A stretch of 36,731 nucleotides of DNA, from contig NZ_RHNP01000031.1 of assembly GCF_003950295.1 (NCBI RefSeq), positions 1-36,731 on the forward strand, written 5' to 3'. Source of the stretch: Loigolactobacillus iwatensis (GTDB lineage Bacteria > Bacillota > Bacilli > Lactobacillales > Lactobacillaceae). Positions 26,895 to 35,033 of the stretch are shown here, one piece after another (the stretch's first letter is position 1; each line of letters starts with the position of its first letter). Position numbers and translations under genes: made by a program. The notes under the pieces were generated by a model. That model had not been told where the DNA came from. It did not search any database and was given only the letters and a program-made list of their open reading frames with translations.

Positions 26895-27584
26895 TTAATG
26901 TGCTTCAACTTTATAGCCCACGCCCCAAACAGTTTGAATGACCTTCTCGCCATCCGTTGCTTCCTCAATTTTATCGCGTAAATGACTGACGTGAACCATC
27001 ACCGTTTTGGCCGAAACAATACTTTCTTGTTGCCAAACACGTTCAAAAATTTCATCCGCTGAAAAAACTCGGTTGGGGTGACCGGCCAATAAGTATAAAA
27101 TGCCAAATTCTAGTGCCGTTAATTGAATTTGCTTTCCAGAAATCGTTTTTACTTCATGGGAATCTTTTTTAATCTCTAAAGGTCCAACTTCAAGTACATC
27201 GGGTGTATCATCGGTTACTTGTTGTTGACTGCGGCGTAACAAGGATTTAACCCGCGCCATGACCTCTAGTGGATTGAAGGGCTTAGAAACGTAGTCATCA
27301 GCCCCACTAATTAGGCCCTGAATTTTATCCATATCAGTTGTCTTGGCCGATAACATAAGGATCGGAATCTGTGAATCTTTTCGGACTTCACGGACAACTT
27401 CCATTCCATCCATATTTGGCATCATGATATCTAAAATCATCAAAGCAACGTCTGGATTAGTGGCCAGTTTTGTTAAAGCCTCCTTACCATCGTAAGCCTT
27501 AAGTGCCTCATAACCTTCATTTTTAATGTAAATACTTAATAATTCAACGATATCCTTATCGTCATCAACAACTAAAATTTTCAT
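26895..27584 (-). CDS. OmpR-family response regulator (VanR-like)
   Basis: A 229-residue regulator. The receiver domain begins MKILVVDDDKDIVELL, with phosphorylated Asp52 in LMILDIMMPNMDG, the conserved switch residues in MLSAKT, and Lys in DDYVSKPFNPLEV. The winged-helix domain (about 130-229) has LTALEFGILYLLAGHPN and VMVHVSHLRDKIE and ends VWGVGYKVEAH. AAGGAGG precedes the ATG. It is followed by its kinase and by dacA, so the carboxypeptidase gene is a likely target; the signal is unknown. Confidence 0.94.
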   Translation of the reverse strand: MKILVVDDDKDIVELLSIYIKNEGYEALKAYDGKEALTKLATNPDVALMILDIMMPNMDGMEVVREVRKDSQIPILMLSAKTTDMDKIQGLISGADDYVSKPFNPLEVMARVKSLLRRSQQQVTDDTPDVLEVGPLEIKKDSHEVKTISGKQIQLTALEFGILYLLAGHPNRVFSADEIFERVWQQESIVSAKTVMVHVSHLRDKIEEATDGEKVIQTVWGVGYKVEAH

Positions 27585-27897
27585 AGATAATTCCTCCTTG
27601 TTTCACATCAGCTAATTTTTAAACACGTTTAAGTAAATTTTATTGCGGCCGAGCACAGAATACTCTTAAAAAATTTCTTAGTCTGCTCATTAAAATTCCT
27701 TATGAACCAGCTTGCCATGATCGCAACTGGTAGTATCGGCAACTTCAAACCATTGCCTTTATTTATGTGGATCATCCCATAACGGCCACCAAGCAAGCTT
27801 GAACCGTTACTAGTCTTCAACGAACATACCACACTTTAGTAATTCTAACAAAGAAAGCTTGAGAAATAATTAAGAGTGGCACTTTTACGCCGAAAGT

Positions 27898-27932
27898 ACA
27901 AAAAAAGAAGCCCAGAAAAGTCTGAGCTTCTT
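27898..27932 (-). terminator. Mannitol operon terminator
   Basis: AAGAAGCCCAGA pairs with TCTGAGCTTCTT around AAAG, followed on the minus strand by a run of seven T. It lies beyond the repeat copy at 27945-28067, so the mtl transcript would include that repeat. Confidence 0.8.
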
Positions 27933-27944
27933 ACTATTTCCGAT

Positions 27945-28067
27945 CATTATTCTAGAACGTGCGCCAAAAACCTGGATTCACGTGCCTAACGGGAGTGTTT
28001 GGAAAAGCGCCCAGGTTCCTGTGCTTAGTTACGCAATAAACCCAAAACCGACTTTTGTTCCACTTCC
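27945..28067 (-). repeat. GAGTGGGACAAAAGTC repeat copy (minus)
   Basis: Read on the minus strand it opens GGAAGTGGAACAAAAGTCGG, continues TTTTGGGTTTATTGCGTAAC, and ends TTTTTGGCGCACGTTCTAGA. In the middle sits GCGCTTTTCCAAACACTCCC, a piece of the second repeat family, so the two families are nested here. The partial copy at 72-158 has the same nested arrangement. Confidence 0.8.
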
Positions 28068-28076
28068 AGTCCTTAA

Positions 28077-29240
28077 TTATTTAGCGGCCAATTTGCCTTG
28101 GTATGATTTTGCAATTGCGCTAATCAAATCAGCATCCTTCAAACCAGTTACTTCTTTAATAACGCTGGTTAGATCTTCGTCCTTCAACATTTGTTGTAAC
28201 TTAACTGATTCATCATCTTTAGGTTCATCGTAAGTAAAGATCATGCCAACAGTATCCAACAAGGTGCTGTAATCTAATCCCTTGGCCTTCAATTCACGCA
28301 TTGGTCGTACAAAGCGTTCGTCGTAGCCTAACTTACGGATTGGTGTTCGTGCAACCCGTGAGATATCGTCAGAGATATATGGGTTTTGGAAACGACTAGC
28401 AACTTTATCTTGATATTCTTTTAATTCGGCAACCGTAAAGTCAAATTCATGGCTCAACAAATCACGAGTTTCGCTCAAAGCACCCTGCAATTGTTTCCAA
28501 ATTTCAGGATCTTTAATGGCGTCACCAATTGTTGTATAACCTTTATATTTACCAGTATAAGCAACAGTAGCGTGGCCTGTATTAACTGAGAATAACTTCC
28601 GTTCGATGTATGGTTCCAAATCGGGAACGTAAACAACGGTATCAAGCTTCAATTCAGGATTCTTCATCTGGGATTCATCAACGACCCATTCCTTGAATGG
28701 TTCAACGGAAACGGCCAAAGGATCTTCATGATGTTGAATCGGTACAATCCGGTCAACGGCAGCGTTTGGAAAACCAACGTAGGCATCGGCGTACTTTTGT
28801 TCGTCGGCATTTAAATGCTTATAAACTTCAGTCTTTAAGAACTGACTGCCACCAATCATATTTTCACAGGCAATTGCATCTAACTTAGTTTCAGATTTTG
28901 CAGCTAAACGTGCCTTAATCCCATCAGCAATCAATGGTGCAATAAATGGTAAAATCTTAGGCCCAATGGCAGTTGTCACTAAATCAGTTTTTTCAATTGC
29001 TGCGACAACAGCCTCAGGATGATCCTTGTTATTTAAACCATCAACGTTTGCAACGTGAATCTTTTTATGGCCTTCAGCGGCTAATTCAATATCGTATTCG
29101 TGCCGTGCGTTTAAGGCATCAATGATGGTGCTGTTAACGTCAACGAAATCAATACTAAAACCATTTGCTGCTAAAGTTTCACCAATAAAGCCACGACCAA
29201 TATTTCCTGCTCCAAAATGTACTGCTTGCACGTTACTCAA
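28077..29240 (-). CDS. mtlD: Mannitol-1-phosphate 5-dehydrogenase
   Basis: A 387-residue NAD-dependent enzyme that oxidises mannitol-1-phosphate to fructose-6-phosphate. The Rossmann motif [13 protein letters not shown] is at the N-terminus. ACENMIGGS, the catalytic region around [14 protein letters not shown], and [12 protein letters not shown] are all family hallmarks. The start overlaps the end of mtlF by eight bases, so the genes are coupled. It is the last gene of the mannitol operon. Confidence 0.97.
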   Translation of the reverse strand: MSNVQAVHFGAGNIGRGFIGETLAANGFSIDFVDVNSTIIDALNARHEYDIELAAEGHKKIHVANVDGLNNKDHPEAVVAAIEKTDLVTTAIGPKILPFIAPLIADGIKARLAAKSETKLDAIACENMIGGSQFLKTEVYKHLNADEQKYADAYVGFPNAAVDRIVPIQHHEDPLAVSVEPFKEWVVDESQMKNPELKLDTVVYVPDLEPYIERKLFSVNTGHATVAYTGKYKGYTTIGDAIKDPEIWKQLQGALSETRDLLSHEFDFTVAELKEYQDKVASRFQNPYISDDISRVARTPIRKLGYDERFVRPMRELKAKGLDYSTLLDTVGMIFTYDEPKDDESVKLQQMLKDEDLTSVIKEVTGLKDADLISAIAKSYQGKLAAK

Positions 29241-29676
29241 CCTCTTTCAATAAATTGATAATTTCATCTGGTGACTGCGCGTCAGCCAACTTTTCGACAT
29301 TATTAATGTCGCTACAGAAAAGTGCGATTTGCGATAATAACTGTAGGTGTTCACCATTTAAGCCTGCAATACCAAAGACTACGGTCACGAGTTTTTCATC
29401 TGCGGGATCATCCGCAAAATCAACACCCCAAGGCAATTGAACAATCGAAATACCTGTCTTTTTAATATACTGCTTACCGTCACCAGTGCCGTGAGGAATT
29501 GCGATAAAGTTACCCATATAAACGGAAACATCGCGGTTCCGCGCCAGCATTGAATCAACATAAGGTGCCTCAACGTAGCCGTGATCAACTAATAAGCCAC
29601 CAGCCATTTTAATGGCATCCTCTTTGGTTTTAACTTCTTGGTTCAGCAAGATCATATCTTTATCAAGTGCGTCCAT
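29233..29676 (-). CDS. mtlF: Mannitol-specific PTS EIIA
   Basis: A 147-residue phosphocarrier. His62 in [16 protein letters not shown] is the phosphorylation site; [23 protein letters not shown] is typical of EIIA-Mtl. The ATG at 29676 has AAAGGGTGAG upstream; the frame continues to 29727 without support. It takes phosphate from HPr and passes it to the EIIB domain of MtlA, and in this family also modifies MtlR. Confidence 0.95.
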   Translation of the reverse strand: MDALDKDMILLNQEVKTKEDAIKMAGGLLVDHGYVEAPYVDSMLARNRDVSVYMGNFIAIPHGTGDGKQYIKKTGISIVQLPWGVDFADDPADEKLVTVVFGIAGLNGEHLQLLSQIALFCSDINNVEKLADAQSPDEIINLLKEVE

Positions 29677-29704
29677 ATTTCTCACCCTTTCTCTTTTACA
29701 CTCG

Positions 29705-31810
29705 TCACTCTGGCGTTGCCGCGTCATTAATCACTTTAATTTCGTCTAAGAATAGACTACTGATTAGTTGATAAACGATTGACTGCGTCCCAGTTTTATA
29801 AATTTCTAAATTTAAATCACTTTCAATGATAGAACCACTAATCTTTCCCATCAAGCTATTTTCAGCAAAATTCATATTTGCTGGTCCTAGCATTAGTAAA
29901 ACACGCGTTAATGCAATCGGTTTATTATCCATACCTTCAACGTCTAGCGCATCACTCAAATCATAAATTGAAAAGAATGGTTTTTTGATTGTACTATCGG
30001 TAGTGTGAATTAAAGCCATTGCCGTCCCCGGAATACCAACTGGTGCCTTACGCATTCGCTTAATTAATAGCTCGGCGACCCGGTGCGGATCACTCAACAT
30101 GAGTCCATCCAAACTGGTCGTAATTTGCGTTAAGGTTGCTAGCAAGTCTTGATTGGCATTATTAATTTTTTGAACAGTGACGCGTTCTAAAATATCATTA
30201 GCAGTTCGCATTGCTTGGTAAACCTCTTTAAAATCCTGAGTTTTTTTAGCTAGTACCTTTGAATCAGTTGTGACCTGCTTTTTGGCCACCGTTTTCGGCG
30301 TACCATATTGGGTTACAATATCATCCTTAATTTCCTTGATTTCACTTTGAAGTAGCAACGGACTAATCATCTTATACTTCATTGGAAATCCTGGTAAGAA
30401 AATAGTGGATAAAACTAAATCATACTGACTCAAATCCAAATTATTCAATTCTGAAACTCGGGAAACTTTGAAATGTTTAATTTCTGGTACATTTTTACGT
30501 AATCGTGTTTCCAAAATCTTGGCCGTTCCGATACCGTTGGCACAAAGAACCAATGCAGATACTTCAGCCTTTTTAACTCGTTTTTCGTAAGAAGAAGCGA
30601 AGTGAATCACAATGTAAGCAATTTCGCTATCAACAAAATGTGTTTCCGGAAAAACCTTAACTAAAGCTGCACTAACATCCTTGTATAAATTAGAATACTC
30701 GGTCTTAATTTTTGTCAAAACCGGATTGTTAAGCTCTGGTATCTGAGAATGCGAGCGTTTCAAGGCGGCCGACAAATGTGCCATTAAGTCCTTAAATAGC
30801 GTATCGTCTTGTCGAAAATCCCAAGCAAAGCGTGTCGTTACATCAGCAATTAGTTCTCGGACTTGATACGATAAAGCCAAATCGTAATTTTCCAACATAA
30901 TATTCTTCGGAATCGCAAAGCTCATTCCCTGAATCTGTAATGCTAAGAATTCAAGCTCCAGCATATTAACGTGATCCCGAATGGATTCCGGAAACTGATT
31001 AAACAGGTTAATGGCCAAATGTTGGTCCTTAAATAACTCATTTTTATCAACGTGCTTTAACTCATCTAACGTTTGTTCTTCGGCAATTCGCATTGCCGAA
31101 ACCGTCAAAACAATGGTTAACTGTTGCAGCTGGCTATCAGAGAGATGCTGAAAATCGGATTTCTGGTACTTCGTAATTGCCTGAAAACTAATGGCTAACA
31201 GCTCAGAATCTAACAATTTAATGAAGTACATTGAACTGTATTCATTTTTTTGAGTAGCTCGATTATTTTTTTCCAAATACTCAAAGAATTCATATTCGTT
31301 AATTTCACTGTTGAGCACGCCACTTAAAACACGCCGACGATTACTCTCTTTTCCAGTAACTTGAATTCCTTGCGCCTTTTTGCGAACAATCTGTAATCGA
31401 TAATCCGTAAAAATTGGTTCGATTGTCGTTAAATCTTGGGCAATGGTGGCGGAACTAACACCAAAATCATCCGCAAAAGTTTTCATTTTTACGATATCAT
31501 TTGTCAGTAACAACCGACAAGTGATCGCGCTTTGCCGCCGGCGAACATCGAAATAACCAATGTTATCTTCAGTTGAAAGTTGCTGGCGCAGCTGCGTCAT
31601 TGCGGCCGGTTCCCCCACCATTTGATAATAATTTTGTTTCTTAACTAATTGAATCTGTAAATGAGCAAGTGTTGTCTCAAGACTGGAAAGCTCTCGGTAA
31701 ACAGTTCGCTTGCTAACGTGAAGTCGTTTCATCAAATCTTCACGGGTCATTCCTTGTGCGTTCCGTAATAGTAATAAAATTATCTCTGCTTCTCGATTGG
31801 AAAAGTACAT
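29705..31810 (-). CDS. mtlR: Mannitol operon activator MtlR (PRD/EIIB/EIIA)
   Basis: A 701-residue BglG-type activator. In order it has an N-terminal winged helix-turn-helix (about 1-85, MTREDLMKRLHVSKRTVYREL), two PTS regulation domains (about 190-400), an EIIB-Gat-like domain with cysteine in LVLCANGIGTAK, and an EIIA-Mtl-like domain with histidine in MALIHTTDS. Such proteins activate the mtl promoter when the PRDs are phosphorylated by HPr and the EIIB/EIIA domains are dephosphorylated during mannitol uptake. AGAGG precedes the ATG at 31810. It lies between mtlA and mtlF. Confidence 0.95.
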   Translation of the reverse strand: MYFSNREAEIILLLLRNAQGMTREDLMKRLHVSKRTVYRELSSLETTLAHLQIQLVKKQNYYQMVGEPAAMTQLRQQLSTEDNIGYFDVRRRQSAITCRLLLTNDIVKMKTFADDFGVSSATIAQDLTTIEPIFTDYRLQIVRKKAQGIQVTGKESNRRRVLSGVLNSEINEYEFFEYLEKNNRATQKNEYSSMYFIKLLDSELLAISFQAITKYQKSDFQHLSDSQLQQLTIVLTVSAMRIAEEQTLDELKHVDKNELFKDQHLAINLFNQFPESIRDHVNMLELEFLALQIQGMSFAIPKNIMLENYDLALSYQVRELIADVTTRFAWDFRQDDTLFKDLMAHLSAALKRSHSQIPELNNPVLTKIKTEYSNLYKDVSAALVKVFPETHFVDSEIAYIVIHFASSYEKRVKKAEVSALVLCANGIGTAKILETRLRKNVPEIKHFKVSRVSELNNLDLSQYDLVLSTIFLPGFPMKYKMISPLLLQSEIKEIKDDIVTQYGTPKTVAKKQVTTDSKVLAKKTQDFKEVYQAMRTANDILERVTVQKINNANQDLLATLTQITTSLDGLMLSDPHRVAELLIKRMRKAPVGIPGTAMALIHTTDSTIKKPFFSIYDLSDALDVEGMDNKPIALTRVLLMLGPANMNFAENSLMGKISGSIIESDLNLEIYKTGTQSIVYQLISSLFLDEIKVINDAATPE

Positions 31811-31828
31811 CAAACCAACCTCTTTAAT

Positions 31829-31937
31829 GTGAATAAAGTCGAGGCAAGGCGTTTGCGTAGCTTAATGCTACATACGGCAAAAGGCAAATTCTCCCCTAAA
31901 GAGAAAATTGGCCGCCTTTTGTGTCGTTTTTATTCAC
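31829..31937 (-). promoter_or_regulatory. Large inverted repeat between mtlA and mtlR
   Basis: GTGAATAAA..CGA..GCAAGGCG (31829-31851) is complementary, with small bulges, to the segment 31913-31937 ending TATTCAC. Inside are two smaller hairpins: GTAGC/GCTAC and GGCCAATTTTCTC with its partner GAGAATTTGCC. There is no long U tract, so it looks like an mRNA stability, processing or attenuation structure that would lower mtlR relative to mtlA. It begins four bases after the mtlA stop. Confidence 0.55.
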
Positions 31938-31941
31938 GATC

Positions 31942-33756
31942 TTATTTAAGTTCAGAGATAATTTTATCATACTCTGCAGGATCTAACAGATTACTCATTA
32001 CGATAACTTGTAAATCAGCAAATTGCGATTTAATTCGTTTAGCAGTTTCACGACTAGCAAGAACCAACACTTCTGGCTTATCTTCCAAATCGTTAACAGC
32101 AACATTGCGTGCAGTTATTTTCTTATCGTTTTTCTTTAAAGCAGTCTTAAAGGTTGAAAGGGCCATTGTTGCCGAACCAACATTCTGGTCGTGATGAACG
32201 AAATCAACTTCAGTAACTTTGCTAAAATCAACTTTATAAGCCGAAGCGTCAGTTTCCTTAGTAGTAGAATCTTGCGCTGCATTTTCCGTTGAAGTCTCGT
32301 CATCTGCTGTAACTTCTTTGGTCTTCAAGCCGGCGACAATTTCATCGTACTTAGGACTATTCAAGAAGTTTTCAACTGATACGTGGACCGCATCTGGCGT
32401 CTTCTTCAAAGCTCGATCAGCTAATTCTTCTTGTGTAACAACTAATAAACCAGATTCATCCTTCAAATTACTAATGGCCGTGTTGGTTACAGAAAGATCC
32501 AAACCAGCTTTCTTAACCTTATCACGTAAGATTGAGGCACCCATTGCGGATGAACCCATCCCAGCATCACAAGCAAAAATAATCTTACTTACAGTACCAC
32601 CAGATAAGATAGCTTTAGCGTCTTTGCCATTGCTAGCTTGAGGCTTGGTGTTACCTTTCATAGCATCTACTTGTGCTTGACCAGCTTCTAAAGCAGCATC
32701 CGGATTGGTCTTATCCCGGCGCAAGATAACCATTGAAATTAAGAAGGAAACAATCGTTGCTGCAGCAACACCGGTTAAGACAGCAACAAAGTTTCCAATA
32801 CCTTTAGGTGTCATTAAGAGAATCGAAATAATTGAACCAGGTGATGGTGATGCTTTCAAGCCAGCACCTAACATACTAAAGGTAAACGTCCCAGTTACAC
32901 CACCAGCGATAACAGATAAGAATAATGCTGGTTTCATTAAAATGTAAGGGAAGTAAATTTCATGAATCCCACCAAAGAATTGGATAATGATGGCACTTGG
33001 TGCAGATGCTTTAGCAGTCCCTTTACCAAAAATAGAAAAGGCAAGTAAAACACCAAGACCTGGACCTGGATCAGGTTCAAGCAAGAATAGAATTGACTTT
33101 CCTGCTTTAGCCGCTTGCTGAATACCAAGTGGTGTCAAAATCCCCTGATTAATAGCGTTGTTTAAGAACAAAACCTTCGCTGGTTCAATGAAGATATTTG
33201 CCAACGGAATTAAATGAATCGAAATGATGTAGTCAACACCAGTTGCTAACCAGCCACTTGCTGTTGTTACAACTGGGCCAATGGCATAACAGCCAATAAT
33301 AGCTAAAAGCATTCCAATAATACCAGATGAAAAGTTGTTAACTAACATTTCAAAGCCTTGACGAATGTGAGGCTGAACTCGATCGTCCCACTTCTTAATA
33401 CACCAGCCGCCAAGTGGTCCCATTAACATAGCACCAATAAACATTGGAATGTTGGCACCAACAATAACACCCATTGTTGCAATTGCACCAACAACCCCGC
33501 CACGATGACCTGCTATTGATGAGCCACCAGTAAACGCAATTAATAATGGTAGTAAATAAGTCACCATTGGTGTAATCAATTTGGCAAGATGTGCGTTTGG
33601 CAACCAACCAGTTGCCATAAATAATGCTGTAATTAAGCCCCAAGCGATAAAGGCGCCGATATTTGGCATAACCATGTTAGACAAGGCACTACCTAAACGC
33701 TGGACTTTCGTTTTAAGTGACGATTTTTTCTTCGTCGATGTTGCTGTATTTTCCAT
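31942..33756 (-). CDS. mtlA: Mannitol PTS permease MtlA (EIICB) with extra EIIB-like domain
   Basis: A 604-residue membrane permease. The EIIC domain (about 20-345) has eight or so membrane segments and the signature GGIHEIYFPYIL. The EIIB domain (about 388-478) has the phosphorylated Cys396 in FACDAGMGSSAMGAS. After an acidic linker rich in Thr and Glu comes a second, EIIB-like domain (about 515-604). It reads FVHHDQNVGSATMALS where the first reads FACDAGMGSSAMGAS, so the cysteine is replaced by histidine; the end LDPAEYDKIISELK mirrors LNSPKYDEIVAGLK. EIIA is the separate mtlF. It is the first gene of the operon. Confidence 0.93.
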   Translation of the reverse strand: MENTATSTKKKSSLKTKVQRLGSALSNMVMPNIGAFIAWGLITALFMATGWLPNAHLAKLITPMVTYLLPLLIAFTGGSSIAGHRGGVVGAIATMGVIVGANIPMFIGAMLMGPLGGWCIKKWDDRVQPHIRQGFEMLVNNFSSGIIGMLLAIIGCYAIGPVVTTASGWLATGVDYIISIHLIPLANIFIEPAKVLFLNNAINQGILTPLGIQQAAKAGKSILFLLEPDPGPGLGVLLAFSIFGKGTAKASAPSAIIIQFFGGIHEIYFPYILMKPALFLSVIAGGVTGTFTFSMLGAGLKASPSPGSIISILLMTPKGIGNFVAVLTGVAAATIVSFLISMVILRRDKTNPDAALEAGQAQVDAMKGNTKPQASNGKDAKAILSGGTVSKIIFACDAGMGSSAMGASILRDKVKKAGLDLSVTNTAISNLKDESGLLVVTQEELADRALKKTPDAVHVSVENFLNSPKYDEIVAGLKTKEVTADDETSTENAAQDSTTKETDASAYKVDFSKVTEVDFVHHDQNVGSATMALSTFKTALKKNDKKITARNVAVNDLEDKPEVLVLASRETAKRIKSQFADLQVIVMSNLLDPAEYDKIISELK

Positions 33757-33794
33757 AACTTAAAACGCTCCTTTCCTTCTACTTTACGAAATTC

Positions 33795-33823
33795 ATTGTA
33801 GCCGCTTCCTGAAATCGCTTCAA
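33795..33823 (-). promoter_or_regulatory. mtl operon promoter with cre-like site
   Basis: TTGAAG (33818-33823), 17 bases, TACAAT (33795-33800) on the minus strand, about 40 bases before mtlA. TTGAAGCGATTTCA (33810-33823) overlaps the -35 box and resembles the CcpA cre palindrome, though with mismatches to the usual consensus; glucose repression is therefore plausible. Confidence 0.7.
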
Positions 33824-33831
33824 CACGAACT

Positions 33832-33880
33832 TTGGCACACTTGATCGTGCCATCTTCTACTTTAACTAAAAAGTGGCACA
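33832..33880 (-). promoter_or_regulatory. Putative MtlR binding sites
   Basis: TTGGCAC (33832-33838) and GTGCCAT (33847-33853) form an inverted repeat, and a third AGTGGCACA lies at 33872-33880, just upstream of the -35 box. As I recall, the Bacillus MtlR site is a TTGNCACA/TGTGNCAA inverted repeat; here the gap is two bases longer. The position relative to the promoter suits an activator. Confidence 0.5.
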
Positions 33881-34085
33881 AAAACAGACTAGATTCCGCT
33901 CTGCAATAACATCAGTTTTGGCGCACTTCAAAAATAACAACATAATCACGAAACAGCATAAAGAATCGTGTTTTAACGCCCTAATTAAATATAATTAGCA
34001 GTATAAATTCCACCGTTAATCGAATTACTTCTATATGAGAGCATGATTGTTGTTAAATAAAAAATCCAAAAAATGAGTGGAATGC

Positions 34086-34127
34086 TTGACTATTTTTCAA
34101 AACGATTTATAATTGGACTATACCAAT
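34086..34127 (+). promoter_or_regulatory. nagB promoter and NagR-type operator
   Basis: TTGACT (34086-34091), 16 bases, TATAAT (34108-34113). The near-palindrome ATTGGACTATACCAAT (34112-34127) begins on the -10 box. It matches the GntR-family NagR/YvoA operator pattern ATTGGTNTAGACCAAT, so binding would block transcription until glucosamine-6-phosphate or N-acetylglucosamine-6-phosphate is present. The regulator gene is not in the window. Confidence 0.75.
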
Positions 34128-34163
34128 AAAGGTACGAAAACTTATGAAGAGGGGTTCTAAATA

Positions 34164-34874
34164 ATGAACGTTATCGTTGTTAAGAATGATGTTGAAGGCG
34201 GCAAAAAAGCAGCTGATATGATCCGCGAAGGTGTTAAAAATGGTGCAAAAGTATTAGGTCTTGCTACTGGTAGCACTCCTGTTGAAATGTACAAGAACTT
34301 AATTGCAAGCGATGTAGATTTCACTAAGATGACTTCCGTTAACTTGGATGAATACGTTGGTTTGGCACCAGATAATGATCAAAGCTACCATTATTTCATG
34401 CAAGACAACTTGTTCAACAAGAAGCCATTCGCTAAAAGCTACGTACCAAACGGTTTAGCTGAAGATTCTGATGCCGAAGCCGCTCGTTACAACAAAGTTA
34501 TTGCTGATAACCCAATTGATATCCAAGTATTAGGTCTTGGCCGTAACGGTCATATTGGTTTTAACGAACCAGGCTCCCCCGTTGATGCTCAAACACGTAA
34601 AGTTGCTTTAACAGAATCAACAATCGAAGCTAACTCACGTAACTTTGAACATGAAGAAGACGTTCCTAAATACGCTTATTCAATGGGTATTGGTTCAATC
34701 ATGAAATCTCAGAACATCATTTTGATGGCTTGGGGTGCTGAAAAAGCTGATGCTGTTAAGGGTATGATTGAAGGCCCTGTAACACCAGATCTTCCAGCAA
34801 GCATTTTACAAAAGAAAGATAACGTTACAGTTATCATCGACGAAGCAGCTGCTTCAAAATTAAGCAATAAATAA
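34164..34874 (+). CDS. nagB: Glucosamine-6-phosphate deaminase
   Basis: A 236-residue enzyme converting glucosamine-6-phosphate to fructose-6-phosphate and ammonia. [14 protein letters not shown] is the phosphate-binding loop and [11 protein letters not shown] contains the catalytic Asp. [16 protein letters not shown] has the active-site His. The length is that of the short Gram-positive form, lacking the allosteric tail of the E. coli enzyme. AGAGGGG precedes the ATG. It is monocistronic, with its own operator and a strong terminator. Codon use looks like that of a highly expressed gene. Confidence 0.97.
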   Translation: MNVIVVKNDVEGGKKAADMIREGVKNGAKVLGLATGSTPVEMYKNLIASDVDFTKMTSVNLDEYVGLAPDNDQSYHYFMQDNLFNKKPFAKSYVPNGLAEDSDAEAARYNKVIADNPIDIQVLGLGRNGHIGFNEPGSPVDAQTRKVALTESTIEANSRNFEHEEDVPKYAYSMGIGSIMKSQNIILMAWGAEKADAVKGMIEGPVTPDLPASILQKKDNVTVIIDEAAASKLSNK

Positions 34875-34885
34875 TTTTAAAGACT

Positions 34886-34937
34886 AAAAAAGGACCAACG
34901 ACGGCGGAAATTCCGTTTGTCGTTGGTCCTTTTTTTA
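34886..34937. terminator. Strong bidirectional terminator after nagB
   Basis: AAAAAAGGACCAACGAC pairs with GTCGTTGGTCC followed by seven T. The A run on the left serves the opposite strand, ending the convergent ABC transporter transcript too. Confidence 0.9.
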
Positions 34938-34988
34938 TACATTTTATTTTCTGTAACTAATTTGTCCTAAACATGCTAAAAATTATCG

Positions 34989-35033
34989 TTGCTCAATTGC
35001 GGAGTAGACTCTAACCGCTTTTTAAACGCTCTC
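34989..35033. repeat. Partial copy of the 16298-16508 element end
   Basis: CTCAATTGCGGAGTAGACTC and TAACCGCTTTTTAAACGCTCTCT match 16470-16511 with a few changes. Only this end of the element is present; it abuts the stop of the ABC gene. Confidence 0.6.

Larger units (their letters stand above)
27585..28076. other. Intergenic region with terminator and repeat
   Basis: The right part holds the mtlD terminator (27898-27932) and an inverted copy of the GAGTGGGACAAAAGTC repeat. The left part (27600-27840) is upstream of the response regulator. A minus-strand frame is open at 27629-27832 (67 codons, GTG start), but it has no ribosome binding site and no family I recognise, so it is not called. 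No clear promoter was found for the regulator operon. Confidence 0.5.
33757..34163. other. Divergent mtlA/nagB control region
   Basis: It holds the mtl promoter and TGGCAC-containing inverted repeats on the left, and the nagB promoter with operator on the right. The middle, about 33890-34080, is AT-rich without a recognisable gene. Confidence 0.7.

Noticed and set aside
27629-27832. A 67-codon minus-strand frame upstream of the response regulator
   Set aside because: GTG start without a ribosome binding site and no recognisable motif; the sequence could equally be leader RNA or noise.
33693-33881. A minus-strand frame of about 60 codons upstream of mtlA
   Set aside because: It spans the mtl promoter and runs into the mtlA start in another frame; no ribosome binding site.
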